A DNA stretch of 43,429 bases, taken from contig JAJDEJ010000346.1 of the NCBI GenBank assembly GCA_029259815.1, forward strand, positions 1 to 43,429. Direction: 5' to 3'. The notes under the pieces were generated by a model. That model had not been told where the DNA came from and searched no databases. It saw nothing but the letters and a program-made list of their open reading frames with translations. Positions within the stretch are counted from its first letter, which is position 1, and each line of letters starts with the position of its first letter. The DNA comes from Planctomycetaceae bacterium (GTDB lineage: Bacteria > Planctomycetota > Planctomycetia > Planctomycetales > Planctomycetaceae). Of the stretch, positions 8,509 to 16,409 are shown one piece after another. The position numbers and the translations under genes are program-made.

Positions 8509-9840
8509 TTACGTCAACGCCGGAAGTTCCCAACCCTCGCGATACTCGCGTGTCAGCCACTTGTTGGCTTCGTCGAGATTCGTGATCCGCAGATTCTCGG
8601 CATCCCACTCCAGCGTCTTCAAGCGGAAGCGGACGGCAATATTCCCCAACAGGACCGCCTCCGTGAGTGGGCCGCCGTAACCAAAACCATCGCTCGGCTG
8701 CTTGCCTGAGAGACAGCCGTCGATCCAGCCGTGATAGTGGTTCAGACTGGCGAGTGTCTCGATCTCCGGTTGGTCCGCGTCCTTGTCGAAGTACCAGCGG
8801 GGTGCACCCACGTGCGGAATGACGAGACTGCCCGCCTCACCGATCAGCAGTGATCCGCTCGCCGGGAGTGCTTCGTTTGCCGGGAGGTGTGATCCCTTCG
8901 TGCTCGGCAGACGTCCGCCGTCGTTCCATGTGAGTGCGAAGGTCTCGCCGACGGTGTGCTCATTGCCCGGGAAGACATAGTCGACCGTGTTCTGAGCGGG
9001 CCAGACTTCGTCGTTCATGCCGGTGTGATCGGCCTTCATCTGGATCGGAGCCCCCTTGAGGTCCAACGCGGTGAAGACCGGATCGAGGACGTGACAGCCA
9101 AAGTCGCCAAGGGCACCGCTGCCGAAGTCCTGCCAGTCACGCCAACCCCAGGGGTGATAGATGCGGTCGCCGCCGTAAGGCCGCATGGGAGCGACGCCGA
9201 TCCACTTGTCCCACACGACAGAATCTGGCGGGGAGACCGGGTTCTTGGGGCGTGAGATATGGAACGACTTGCCATGTCCGGGCGTGCCGACCCACGAGTG
9301 GACCTGCTTCACCTTGCCGATCGCTCCCGCCTGCACACCAGCGGCTGCCGTGCGGTAGTGCGAGTGCGAATGGATCTGATTCCCCAGCCGTGTGATGACG
9401 CCCGCACTCTCGGCCTGCAGTCGTACTTGTCGGGCCTCGCTGACGTTGTGCGTCAACGGCTTCTGACAGAACACGTGCTTGCTCTTCTGAAGCGCATTGA
9501 GCGTGATCAACGCGTGCATGTGATCGGGCGTGGAGACGGTGACTGCATCGCAGGTGTCATCCAACTCAGCGAACATCTCTCGCCAGTCCTGAAAGATGGG
9601 CACATCAGGGTTGAGCTTTTTGACGTTCTCGGTGCGTGCGAGATCAACATCGCAGTAACCCACCTGATGCAGTTTCTCGTGCGTCGACATCTCTTTGATG
9701 TCGGAGTATCCCTTGCCATCACACCCGACCGATGCGAGTTGTAGTTTCGAATTGAGGTTCTGCCCTCGAACAAGTGCAGGCGCAGCGAGGACGGAGGCGG
9801 CAGCCGCACTGGATTGGAGGAATTGTCGACGAGTTGGCAT
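8509..9840 (-). CDS. Tat-exported Gfo/Idh/MocA family oxidoreductase
   Basis: A 443-residue NAD(P)-dependent sugar-oxidoreductase-type protein. The N-terminus has a Tat leader (TRRQFLQSS then a hydrophobic run ending in ALVRG). The Rossmann fold begins at about residue 33 (LASVGCDGKGY), with the STPDHMHA segment and QKPLTHN where family members have EKPLT. The C-terminal half is the usual alpha/beta dimer and substrate domain. It lies 15 nt upstream of the DUF1501 gene and is probably cotranscribed with it. Exported Gfo/Idh/MocA proteins in planctomycetes are thought to bind cofactor before folded export. The Q-for-E change in the EKP motif is conservative and may not affect function. Substrate cannot be read from the sequence. 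Confidence 0.9.
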   Translation of the reverse strand: MPTRRQFLQSSAAAASVLAAPALVRGQNLNSKLQLASVGCDGKGYSDIKEMSTHEKLHQVGYCDVDLARTENVKKLNPDVPIFQDWREMFAELDDTCDAVTVSTPDHMHALITLNALQKSKHVFCQKPLTHNVSEARQVRLQAESAGVITRLGNQIHSHSHYRTAAAGVQAGAIGKVKQVHSWVGTPGHGKSFHISRPKNPVSPPDSVVWDKWIGVAPMRPYGGDRIYHPWGWRDWQDFGSGALGDFGCHVLDPVFTALDLKGAPIQMKADHTGMNDEVWPAQNTVDYVFPGNEHTVGETFALTWNDGGRLPSTKGSHLPANEALPASGSLLIGEAGSLVIPHVGAPRWYFDKDADQPEIETLASLNHYHGWIDGCLSGKQPSDGFGYGGPLTEAVLLGNIAVRFRLKTLEWDAENLRITNLDEANKWLTREYREGWELPALT

Positions 9841-9873
9841 AGGGTGGCTCCGGAGTTGGTTGGTCAGAGATCA

Positions 9874-9925
9874 GATGTCAAAGTCGAGATCTGAGATTTG
9901 AAATTTCAGATCTGAGATTTCGGAT
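9874..9925. repeat. TTTCAGATCTGA-type intergenic repeat, copy 1
   Basis: Begins GATGTCA and contains TCTGAGATTT followed by AAATTTCAGA, which together form a near-palindrome around the TCAGATCTGA core. A related element sharing GATGTCA and AATTTCAGATCTGA lies at 18685-18737. It occupies most of the 137-nt gap between two minus-strand Gfo/Idh/MocA genes. Confidence 0.6.
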
Positions 9926-9977
9926 TGGGGCACTCGTTTCTGAAGCATTACGGTTTGAAGATATCATCATGTGGAGG

Positions 9978-11315
9978 TCATACTTCCGGCAACACCCAGG
10001 GCTTGCGGTACTCGGGGCGTGTCCGCAGGGCGTTGGCCTCAGTGTCATCGTGGAAACTTTCGGTCTCGGCGTCCAGTGTCAACGTGCGACCAACGCGTGC
10101 GGCGATGTTGCCTGCATGACACAGGACAGATGCCGGATGGCCGACGGTTTCCAAGTCGCAGTAAGGTTTCTCTCGTGACTTCACACAGTTGAGGAAGTTC
10201 TTGACATGCGGGCCTTCGTGACTGTCACCACGACCTTGAGAGAGGAGTTCGTTCTTCGGTCCAAATGCCTTCCAGTCGGTGTTGCTCATGAGGATATAAC
10301 CTTTGTCTCCATACACGGCTGCGCCCTCGGAGATGCCGTATTCGTGATACGGAGCCCAGATCCGCATGACGTACGTCAGCAGTCGTGGCGGCTGTCCGAC
10401 GAATTCGTAGTTCACCTGTAACGTGTCCGGGAATTCCTGCATGTCGTCGAAGTACCACTTCCCGCCGGTCGCTGCGATCTTGTGTGGCAAGCCGACGGTT
10501 GGCTCGTCTTGTGCCTTGAGGGCCGCGTTGAGCATACCGATGGCCATGTCGAGCCGATGCACGCCGTCATTGCCAAGGTCGCCCGTGCCGTAGTCGTAGA
10601 ACCACCGCCAGCGACCATGAAATCGATTGCGATTGAACGGTCGCTTCGGGGCCGCGCCGAGCCACATGTCGTAGTCGACCCCCTGCGGGGGATCGCTATC
10701 AGGCGGATGACCAATGTTCCCCTGCTTCGTGCTCTCCCATGCCTTGGCGGTCAGGCAACGCCCCAGTGCACCAGTGGCAATGAATTCAAGTGCCGACTGC
10801 ATCCGCTGCGTTGACCGGTGTTGCGATCCCATCTGGACGATGCGTTCGTGCTTCCGCATGGCTGCGACCATGCGCTGTCCTTCGACGATGTTGTGTCCGT
10901 CCGGCTTCTCGACGTAGACGTCTTTGCCGTTCTGACAAGCGAGGATGGTGGGGATCGCATGCCAGTGATCAGGCGTGCCGATCACGATCACATCGAGCTT
11001 GGGATCATCGATGAGCTTACGAAAGTCGCTCTCCGCTCGCGGACGATGTCCCTGGATGTCCTCCGCTGATTTCACTCCCTGTGCGAGACGGTTTTGATCC
11101 AAATCGGCAATCGCAACCAGATCGGCCTGTGACGATTTGCAGAACGTCTTGATCAGCGAACCCGCTCGGCCGGCCGCGCCAATGCAGCCGACTTGAACCC
11201 GCTCGGACGCTGGCTGCTTGCCCTCCGCTCCTCGGGACAGGCTTCCCATGGCGAGAGTGCTCGTGACTCCGGCCTGAAGGACATTCCGTCGTGACAGCTG
11301 ATGTTCTGTGGTCAT
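9978..11315 (-). CDS. Tat-exported Gfo/Idh/MocA family oxidoreductase
   Basis: A 445-residue protein with a Tat leader (LSRRNVLQAGVTST) and a Rossmann fold opening with VGCIGAAGRAG at about residues 37-47. IGTPDHWHAIP and YVEKPDGHN are the standard family segments, the Lys of EKP being the usual catalytic-site residue. The C-terminal half (AATGGKWYFDDMQEFPDTL and onward) matches the planctomycete branch of the family. It is the most upstream gene of the minus-strand set, separated from the next by 137 nt holding a repeat, so a separate transcript is possible. It diverges from another Gfo/Idh/MocA gene across 151 nt. Confidence 0.9.
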   Translation of the reverse strand: MTTEHQLSRRNVLQAGVTSTLAMGSLSRGAEGKQPASERVQVGCIGAAGRAGSLIKTFCKSSQADLVAIADLDQNRLAQGVKSAEDIQGHRPRAESDFRKLIDDPKLDVIVIGTPDHWHAIPTILACQNGKDVYVEKPDGHNIVEGQRMVAAMRKHERIVQMGSQHRSTQRMQSALEFIATGALGRCLTAKAWESTKQGNIGHPPDSDPPQGVDYDMWLGAAPKRPFNRNRFHGRWRWFYDYGTGDLGNDGVHRLDMAIGMLNAALKAQDEPTVGLPHKIAATGGKWYFDDMQEFPDTLQVNYEFVGQPPRLLTYVMRIWAPYHEYGISEGAAVYGDKGYILMSNTDWKAFGPKNELLSQGRGDSHEGPHVKNFLNCVKSREKPYCDLETVGHPASVLCHAGNIAARVGRTLTLDAETESFHDDTEANALRTRPEYRKPWVLPEV

Positions 11316-11374
11316 AACACGTCTCCGAGGGCAGGAGGAAGACCGAGGTGGGCATGCAGGCGGGCACGTGACGA

Positions 11375-11402
11375 CTTGATGATCGCGTCAACGATCGTCA
11401 AG
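11375..11402. promoter_or_regulatory. Dyad in the divergent promoter region (candidate operator)
   Basis: CTTGATGATCG (11375-11385) and CGATCGTCAAG (11392-11402) are inverted copies with one mismatch, separated by 6 nt. The dyad lies centrally in the 151-nt region between two divergent Gfo/Idh/MocA genes. Size and spacing suit a dimeric repressor such as LacI or GntR type, but no regulator gene is nearby and function is inference. Confidence 0.3.
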
Positions 11403-11466
11403 CTGGCATCACATCCGCCTATTGTGACCTCATCGACGTCGATTCTCAAACGTAAAAGGGATTTCC

Positions 11467-12837
11467 ATGTCTCAACCGGCTCAACACGTGACTCGTCGAC
11501 GTTTCCTGTCTTCCACTCTTGCGACTGGAGCTGCCACATTCGCGGCTCCCGCCATCTTGCGAGCAGCGGGTGCAAATGAGCGGCTGAACATCGCGTTCAT
11601 CGGGGTTGGTGGTCGGGGCGGCGGCAATCTCAAGCGGTTGGCCATGACCGGCGGGCAGGCTCGTGATGACGTTCAGGTCGTCGCCCTTTGTGATGTGAAT
11701 CGCAACAACCTCGACAGTGCCGCGGGGCTCTTTCCGCAAGCCAGAAAGTATGTCGATTTTCGTGAGCTCTACACGTTCACCGACGACATTGACGCAGTCG
11801 TCGTCAGCACGACCGAACACACGCATGCCTATGCCACTCTGCCGGCTCTGAAGGCAGGGAAGCATGTCTACTGCGAGAAGCCGCTCACACACAACGTTGT
11901 CGAGGCCCGCATCATCACGGAGGCGGCTGAAAAGGCAAACGTCGCGACACAAATGGGCACGCAGATTCACGGCATGTCCAACTATCGCCGCGTCGTGGAA
12001 TATATTCAGGCGGGAGCCATTGGCCCGGTGCGTGAGGCTCACGTGTGGGTCGACCGTGCGTGGGGACGGCAATCGGCTGAGGATGCTGAGCGGCACAAGG
12101 ACATCGTGCATGTCACTGAACGACCGACCGAGGTGATGACGCCACCGGCACATCTTGACTGGGATCTGTGGCTCGGTCCGGCTCAGCACCGACCGTTTCA
12201 CGAGGTCTACTTCCCCGGTCCCAAGTGGTACCGCTGGTGGGACTTTGGCAATGGGACCATGTCAGACCTCGGCAGCCACTGGGTCGACCTGCCGTTCTGG
12301 GCGCTTGAACTTGATGCTCCTCTGTCCATCGAGGCCGACGGACCCGAGCCGCATCCGGAGATCGCTCCCGCGTCGATGTCCGCGCGGTACGAGTACGGAC
12401 CACGCGGCGAGCTGCCGGCATGCACACTCACGTGGTATCAGGGATCGTACAAGCCGGAGATCTGGAAGGCTGGCGGCATCCCGCAGTGGGACAGTGGCGT
12501 GTTGTTCGTCGGCGAGAAGGGCATGCTGCTCGCCGACTATGGCAAGTTCGTGCTGTTGCCGGAGCACGATTTCCAGGACTTCGCACCGCCCGAACCGTTC
12601 CTGCCCGTCTCGCCCGGTCAACACGAGGAATGGCTCAACGCCTGCAAGACTGGCTCGCCGACAGGCAGTCCCTTTAGCTATTCCGGTCCACTCACGGAAG
12701 CGAATCACCTCGGCAATGTCGCCTTCCGAGCCGGGGGAAAGATAGAATGGGACAGTCAGTCGTTGCGAATCACGAATCACGAAGCCGCGAATCAGTTCCT
12801 CAGTCGTGAACCACGTGACGGCTGGAGCCTCGGCTGA
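11467..12837 (+). CDS. Tat-exported Gfo/Idh/MocA family oxidoreductase
   Basis: A 456-residue protein with a clear Tat leader ([20 protein letters not shown]) and a Rossmann fold beginning [14 protein letters not shown] at about residue 39. [10 protein letters not shown] and [12 protein letters not shown] are the family's cofactor and active-site segments. Late in the chain [17 protein letters not shown] matches the equivalent segment of the 8509-9840 protein, so these two are closer to each other than to the 9978-11315 protein. AGGGA lies 5 nt before the ATG. It is transcribed divergently from the 9978-11315 gene. Substrate unknown; likely a sugar, inositol or similar. Confidence 0.92.
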   Translation: MSQPAQHVTRRRFLSSTLATGAATFAAPAILRAAGANERLNIAFIGVGGRGGGNLKRLAMTGGQARDDVQVVALCDVNRNNLDSAAGLFPQARKYVDFRELYTFTDDIDAVVVSTTEHTHAYATLPALKAGKHVYCEKPLTHNVVEARIITEAAEKANVATQMGTQIHGMSNYRRVVEYIQAGAIGPVREAHVWVDRAWGRQSAEDAERHKDIVHVTERPTEVMTPPAHLDWDLWLGPAQHRPFHEVYFPGPKWYRWWDFGNGTMSDLGSHWVDLPFWALELDAPLSIEADGPEPHPEIAPASMSARYEYGPRGELPACTLTWYQGSYKPEIWKAGGIPQWDSGVLFVGEKGMLLADYGKFVLLPEHDFQDFAPPEPFLPVSPGQHEEWLNACKTGSPTGSPFSYSGPLTEANHLGNVAFRAGGKIEWDSQSLRITNHEAANQFLSREPRDGWSLG

Positions 12838-12885
12838 TCGGGATTCTTCGCAGCAGGCATCGTACTGAGAAAAGACAAGAGAATG

Positions 12886-12978
12886 GAACCACGGATTTCA
12901 CGGATGAACACGGATTTTCAGTGAACTCCTTGATTAACTTCTGAGCCGATCAGTGAAATCCGTGTGATCCGTGGTTTC
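12886..12978. repeat. Intergenic inverted repeat of the ACCACGGAT type
   Basis: The left arm 12886-12920 contains ACCACGGATTTCACGGATG. The right arm 12950-12978 contains GAAATCCGTGTGATCCGTGG. They are imperfect inverted copies around a 29-nt spacer. I recall ACCACGGAT...ACACGGAT tracts as dispersed intergenic repeats in several bacterial phyla. It fills the gap before the M81 gene and supplies the spurious upstream ATG at 12964. Confidence 0.6.
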
Positions 12979-13023
12979 TTTTCATCATCTCACAATCGTC
13001 CTCCAACTCGCAGACCTTTCACC

Positions 13024-14493
13024 ATGCGAATCGGAATCATTGCACTTCTGCAGGAGACCAACACATTCATCAGCGAGCCGACGACACTCGATCACTTCTC
13101 TGAGAATCTGCTCGTCACGGGCGATGAAGTCCGCCAGCACTTTATGGGGACTGACCACGAGGTCGGCGGCTTCTTCGACCGGCTGGACGATGACGATTGT
13201 GAGACAATCCCGATCTTCGCGGCACGTGCTCTGCCGTTTGGAACGGTCACAGACGAGACCTACGCGGCACTTCTTGATCAGATGCTGCAATCTCTACAAG
13301 ACGCCAGGCCGCTCGATGGCCTGCTCGTTGCACCACACGGGGCCACGGTCAGTGAGTCAACAAGAGATGTCGACGGAGACTGGCTCACACGGGTGCGTGA
13401 AGTCGTCGGTTCCGACGTCCCGATCGTCAGCACGGCTGACCCGCATGGGAATCTTTCGCCCAAGATGATCGCAGCGGTCGACGCCATCACGGCGTATCGG
13501 ACGAACCCACATATCGACCAGCGCGCACGAGGAAAAGAAGCAGCTGATCTGATGTTGCGAACGCTCGCCGGCGAGATTCGTCCCGTGACGGCGGCTGCGT
13601 TTCCGTCCCTGTTAATCAACATTGACAAACAATGCAGCGAGGAGGAGCCGTGCCGGTCGTTGCTTGAACTCGCAGCCGAGATGCGGACGCGGCCCGGCGT
13701 GCTGTCGACGAGCCTGTTCCTCGGGTTCCCGTACGCTGACGTCGCCGAGATGGGATCGGCCTTCGCAGTCGTCACTGACGGCGATCGCGAACTCGCTCAA
13801 AGGACCGCTGATGAATTCGCAGCGGTGATGTGGGAACGACGGCATGAGTTTCTGCCCGGACTGATCGATGTCGAAACGGCTGTCCAACAGGCGATCGACT
13901 CTGACCGATCCCCCGTCCTGCTCCTCGACATGGGCGACAACGTGGGCGGCGGCTCCACAGCCGACGGCACGGCGCTTGCTCACGAACTACACCGACGAAA
14001 CGTGCGATCATTCATCTGCCTGAATGATCCCGAAGCCGTTCAACAGGCAGAGCAGGCGGGCGTCGGCAGTCGCGTCACACTTACGGTCGGCGGCAAGACA
14101 GACCACCTGCACGGAGAACTGCTGACCGCTGAGTTCTATGTCTTTGCGATCACCGACGGGGTCTTCGAGGAACCCGAACCGCGACACGGCGGCATGCGCC
14201 ACTTCGACCAGGGACGCACGGCGATTGTGCAGACCGACGACGGCCTCACGGTGATGTTGACCTCTCGACGGATGGTCCCGTTCAGCCTGCATCAACTAAC
14301 CGACTTCGGAATCAACCCTGCCGACTATCAAGCCATCGTGGCCAAAGGGGTCAACGCACCCATCGCAGCCTACGCGCCCGTCTGTCCTCACTTGATCCGT
14401 GTCAACACTCCCGGAGCGACGACGGCTGATGTCCTGTCGCTCGACTATCAACACCGCCGGAGACCAATGTTTCCCTTCGAAAATGACCGCTAA
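13024..14493 (+). CDS. M81 family metallopeptidase (MlrC/microcystinase C-like)
   Basis: A 489-residue protein of family M81, known from MlrC, which cleaves linear microcystin products; most members have unknown substrates. Start chosen at MRIGIIALLQETNTF because the family begins with this strand and QETNTF segment. The earlier in-frame ATG at 12964 falls inside a repeat. Predicted zinc ligands are Asp139 and His141 in TADPHGN and His163 in NPHID; Glu11 lies in the conserved N-terminal motif. The C-terminal half (LLDMGDNVGGGSTADGT) is the typical MlrC C-terminal domain. No signal peptide, so cytoplasmic. It converges with the next gene. The assignment is firm; the substrate is unlikely to be microcystin specifically. 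Confidence 0.9.
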   Translation: MRIGIIALLQETNTFISEPTTLDHFSENLLVTGDEVRQHFMGTDHEVGGFFDRLDDDDCETIPIFAARALPFGTVTDETYAALLDQMLQSLQDARPLDGLLVAPHGATVSESTRDVDGDWLTRVREVVGSDVPIVSTADPHGNLSPKMIAAVDAITAYRTNPHIDQRARGKEAADLMLRTLAGEIRPVTAAAFPSLLINIDKQCSEEEPCRSLLELAAEMRTRPGVLSTSLFLGFPYADVAEMGSAFAVVTDGDRELAQRTADEFAAVMWERRHEFLPGLIDVETAVQQAIDSDRSPVLLLDMGDNVGGGSTADGTALAHELHRRNVRSFICLNDPEAVQQAEQAGVGSRVTLTVGGKTDHLHGELLTAEFYVFAITDGVFEEPEPRHGGMRHFDQGRTAIVQTDDGLTVMLTSRRMVPFSLHQLTDFGINPADYQAIVAKGVNAPIAAYAPVCPHLIRVNTPGATTADVLSLDYQHRRRPMFPFENDR

Positions 14494-14532
14494 CCGGTCG
14501 TCGATAGACCGCGCAATCGATCTGAGATGGGG

Positions 14533-14594
14533 GCTTGCCGCTTAGCACCACCAGAACGCGTCGGTGTTTTCTCACAACGTGCTAATCCGCAAGC
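14533..14594. repeat. Inverted pair of GCTTGCGGCTTAGCAC-type motifs
   Basis: GCTTGCCGCTTAGCAC (14533-14548) and GTGCTAATCCGCAAGC (14579-14594) are inverted copies with two mismatches over 16 nt. They lie between the convergent M81 and 14622-15899 genes. Single further copies occur at 16287-16302 and 36116-36131. The pair could form a terminator-like hairpin with a 30-nt loop. Confidence 0.65.
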
Positions 14595-14621
14595 GACCTT
14601 TGCAAGTCAACTGTCATGTGT

Positions 14622-15899
14622 TCACCCACGCGGACGGAAAAGCTCATCGTCGAGAAGGTCCATCTCCTGCGCGTATGGGTAATCGACCGGGGCGTACTTG
14701 ATGGCAAGTTTGGGTGTATTGATCTGACCTGTGCCTTCAAATTTGGTCGTGAGCGCGCGGTCGATAACGCCGCCGGTGAGGAGCGTGCGCTCGACTGGAT
14801 AGACCGGCTGTCCCCAGAGCATCATCTGCTCAATGCCCTTCGTCAGAAAGGCAAAGTGCGGATAGCGCGGCTCGGTCCGCTCCTCGGCGTGTACTGCAAT
14901 GGGTGATGCCTGGTCTTTCAACTGGACCGCGACACTATTGCCCTGTGCCAGTCCCGAAAGCATGAACAGGGCCCCGAGCAGTCCGTCGCGGTACTGGAAC
15001 AGAATCAACGCGACCTCTTCGCCCTCCAGTGACCGCATGTCGACGCCACTTTGATGAGGGACCACCTTCAGCGCGGCGTCAAGTAACTCACGGCTGATAC
15101 GGCCATCATCGACCGCCTCCCACATTTCGTCACCCTGCAAGCAGTCGACCCATTCGACGCCGACCTCGGCTCCACGTCGACGCTCGGCGAAACACTGAAG
15201 GAATTCGAGGGCATGGAAGCCGTACACATCGATGCCGCTGTAACCAATGCCAACGATCGCCTCGACGTCGCTGCCCATCGGGATCGACAATGCCGGCCTG
15301 CGATACGAGACGGGAATCGACGAACCGGCCATCAACGGGATGTGCATCCGTTTCGCTCGCTCATACATGGCGAGAGCCTCCTCCCAGACGGTGCTGAGGT
15401 GTTTATCGTTGAACACCGGCACCACGCGGCCATGCTTCTCGAACGTGTCAGCGATCTCCGTGAAGAACCGGAATCGCGGATAGAGATGCTGGCCCTTCTC
15501 GTTGTGCGGATAATCACCGTGCTCGCCGATCGAGAGCACCCCGTCGACGGCCATGTCATCGCCACCGAGCGTGATCGCCTCAGCAATGGTGTCGAAAATG
15601 GGTACGCCGTGTTTCTCAGACATCGGACGGGCCATGTCCCCGTCTGGGAACTGATCGAGGTACATCGACACCAATTCGAGCTTGGGCTCCGGCCCGCCGT
15701 CGCACTTCCACCCTTCGAGGATCTTCGTCAGGATCACATCCGCATGGGAGTTGTGCGTGTAATGCGTGACGATCGCAGCGACACGCTTAGGCTTGATGTC
15801 ACAATCATCCGCCGCCATCGTCATGCGTCCGAGTGATGGCAGCAGCAGCCCGGCGGGCAGCGCCTTGAGCAGATCGCGACGTGTGAACGAATCAGTCAT
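14622..15899 (-). CDS. Tat-exported protein, distant Gfo/Idh/MocA-like Rossmann fold
   Basis: A 425-residue exported protein conserved in style with planctomycete hypotheticals. The N-terminus has a Tat leader (FTRRDLLKALPAGLLLPSLG). The body opens KRVAAIVTHYTHNSHAD, then has DGVLSIGEHGDYPHN and VFNDKHLSTVWEEA, placed like the cofactor-binding, STPDH and EKP segments of Gfo/Idh/MocA proteins but with none of the key residues kept exactly. This suggests a divergent, perhaps non-enzymatic, relative. Its ATG overlaps the stop of the upstream 87-residue gene by 4 nt, so both form one operon. It converges with the M81 gene. Function unknown. Confidence 0.8.
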   Translation of the reverse strand: MTDSFTRRDLLKALPAGLLLPSLGRMTMAADDCDIKPKRVAAIVTHYTHNSHADVILTKILEGWKCDGGPEPKLELVSMYLDQFPDGDMARPMSEKHGVPIFDTIAEAITLGGDDMAVDGVLSIGEHGDYPHNEKGQHLYPRFRFFTEIADTFEKHGRVVPVFNDKHLSTVWEEALAMYERAKRMHIPLMAGSSIPVSYRRPALSIPMGSDVEAIVGIGYSGIDVYGFHALEFLQCFAERRRGAEVGVEWVDCLQGDEMWEAVDDGRISRELLDAALKVVPHQSGVDMRSLEGEEVALILFQYRDGLLGALFMLSGLAQGNSVAVQLKDQASPIAVHAEERTEPRYPHFAFLTKGIEQMMLWGQPVYPVERTLLTGGVIDRALTTKFEGTGQINTPKLAIKYAPVDYPYAQEMDLLDDELFRPRG

Positions 15900-16159
15900 G
15901 AGGGTGTCTCCTGAGTCGAATCGACGCCGATGTTCGTTTTCGGAGGTTGTTCGACTGGAGACGTTTCGTTCGCTTTCAATTCAGTCTTCCTCGCCCGCCA
16001 AGCACCAAGCATCAGTGTCGTAAGTCCAAGCAGCAACTCATCCATAAATGGGACCGGATCCCATGTGATAAAGTCGATGCCGAATAGGCTGGCCGTAATG
16101 GCGAAAAGCCACGGGAACTTCAGTCGGCCGAAAAACTGGAGGAGGAACTTGGGGATCAT
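15896..16159 (-). CDS. Small two-helix membrane protein (DUF6116-like)
   Basis: An 87-residue protein starting MIPKFLLQFFGRLKFPWLF. Two hydrophobic segments (about residues 17-30 and 40-55) are joined by DFITWDPVPFMDE, followed by WRARKTE and a hydrophilic tail. The pattern FGRLKFPWLF...PFMDELLLG...L.AWR is what I recall of the DUF6116 family of small membrane proteins, whose function is unknown. Its stop overlaps the start of the following Tat-exported protein gene by 4 nt. Length and motif order match a complete family member. Confidence 0.75.
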   Translation of the reverse strand: MIPKFLLQFFGRLKFPWLFAITASLFGIDFITWDPVPFMDELLLGLTTLMLGAWRARKTELKANETSPVEQPPKTNIGVDSTQETPS

Positions 16160-16286
16160 GGTCTGTGGTTCGTCTTGTCTGTATTGGAAAGATCATGGGA
16201 GAGTGTGTCTACCACTAAGTTCGTCGTCCACCACGGAATTCATTCTACTCCGACACTTGAGCAGACGGAATGAACGTCCAAATCCT

Positions 16287-16302
16287 GTGCTAAGCCGCAA
16301 GC
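16287..16302. repeat. GCTTGCGGCTTAGCAC-type motif, single copy
   Basis: GTGCTAAGCCGCAAGC is the reverse complement of GCTTGCGGCTTAGCAC. It lies in the 250-nt region upstream of the kinase gene and belongs to the same repeat set as 14533-14594 and 36116-36131. Confidence 0.6.
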
Positions 16303-16409
16303 GATGGTTGATGCAATCGAAACTGTTCGCCAGCATCCTCTGACAGCCGATGGCATGTTATCATCCGTCGGTTCAGTCTCGTGGATTCTCATTCCTCGTC
16401 GGACTTGTC

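Noticed and set aside
12964..13023. 20-residue N-terminal extension of the M81 gene
   Set aside because: It lies in an intergenic inverted repeat and the family starts at MRIGIIALLQ.
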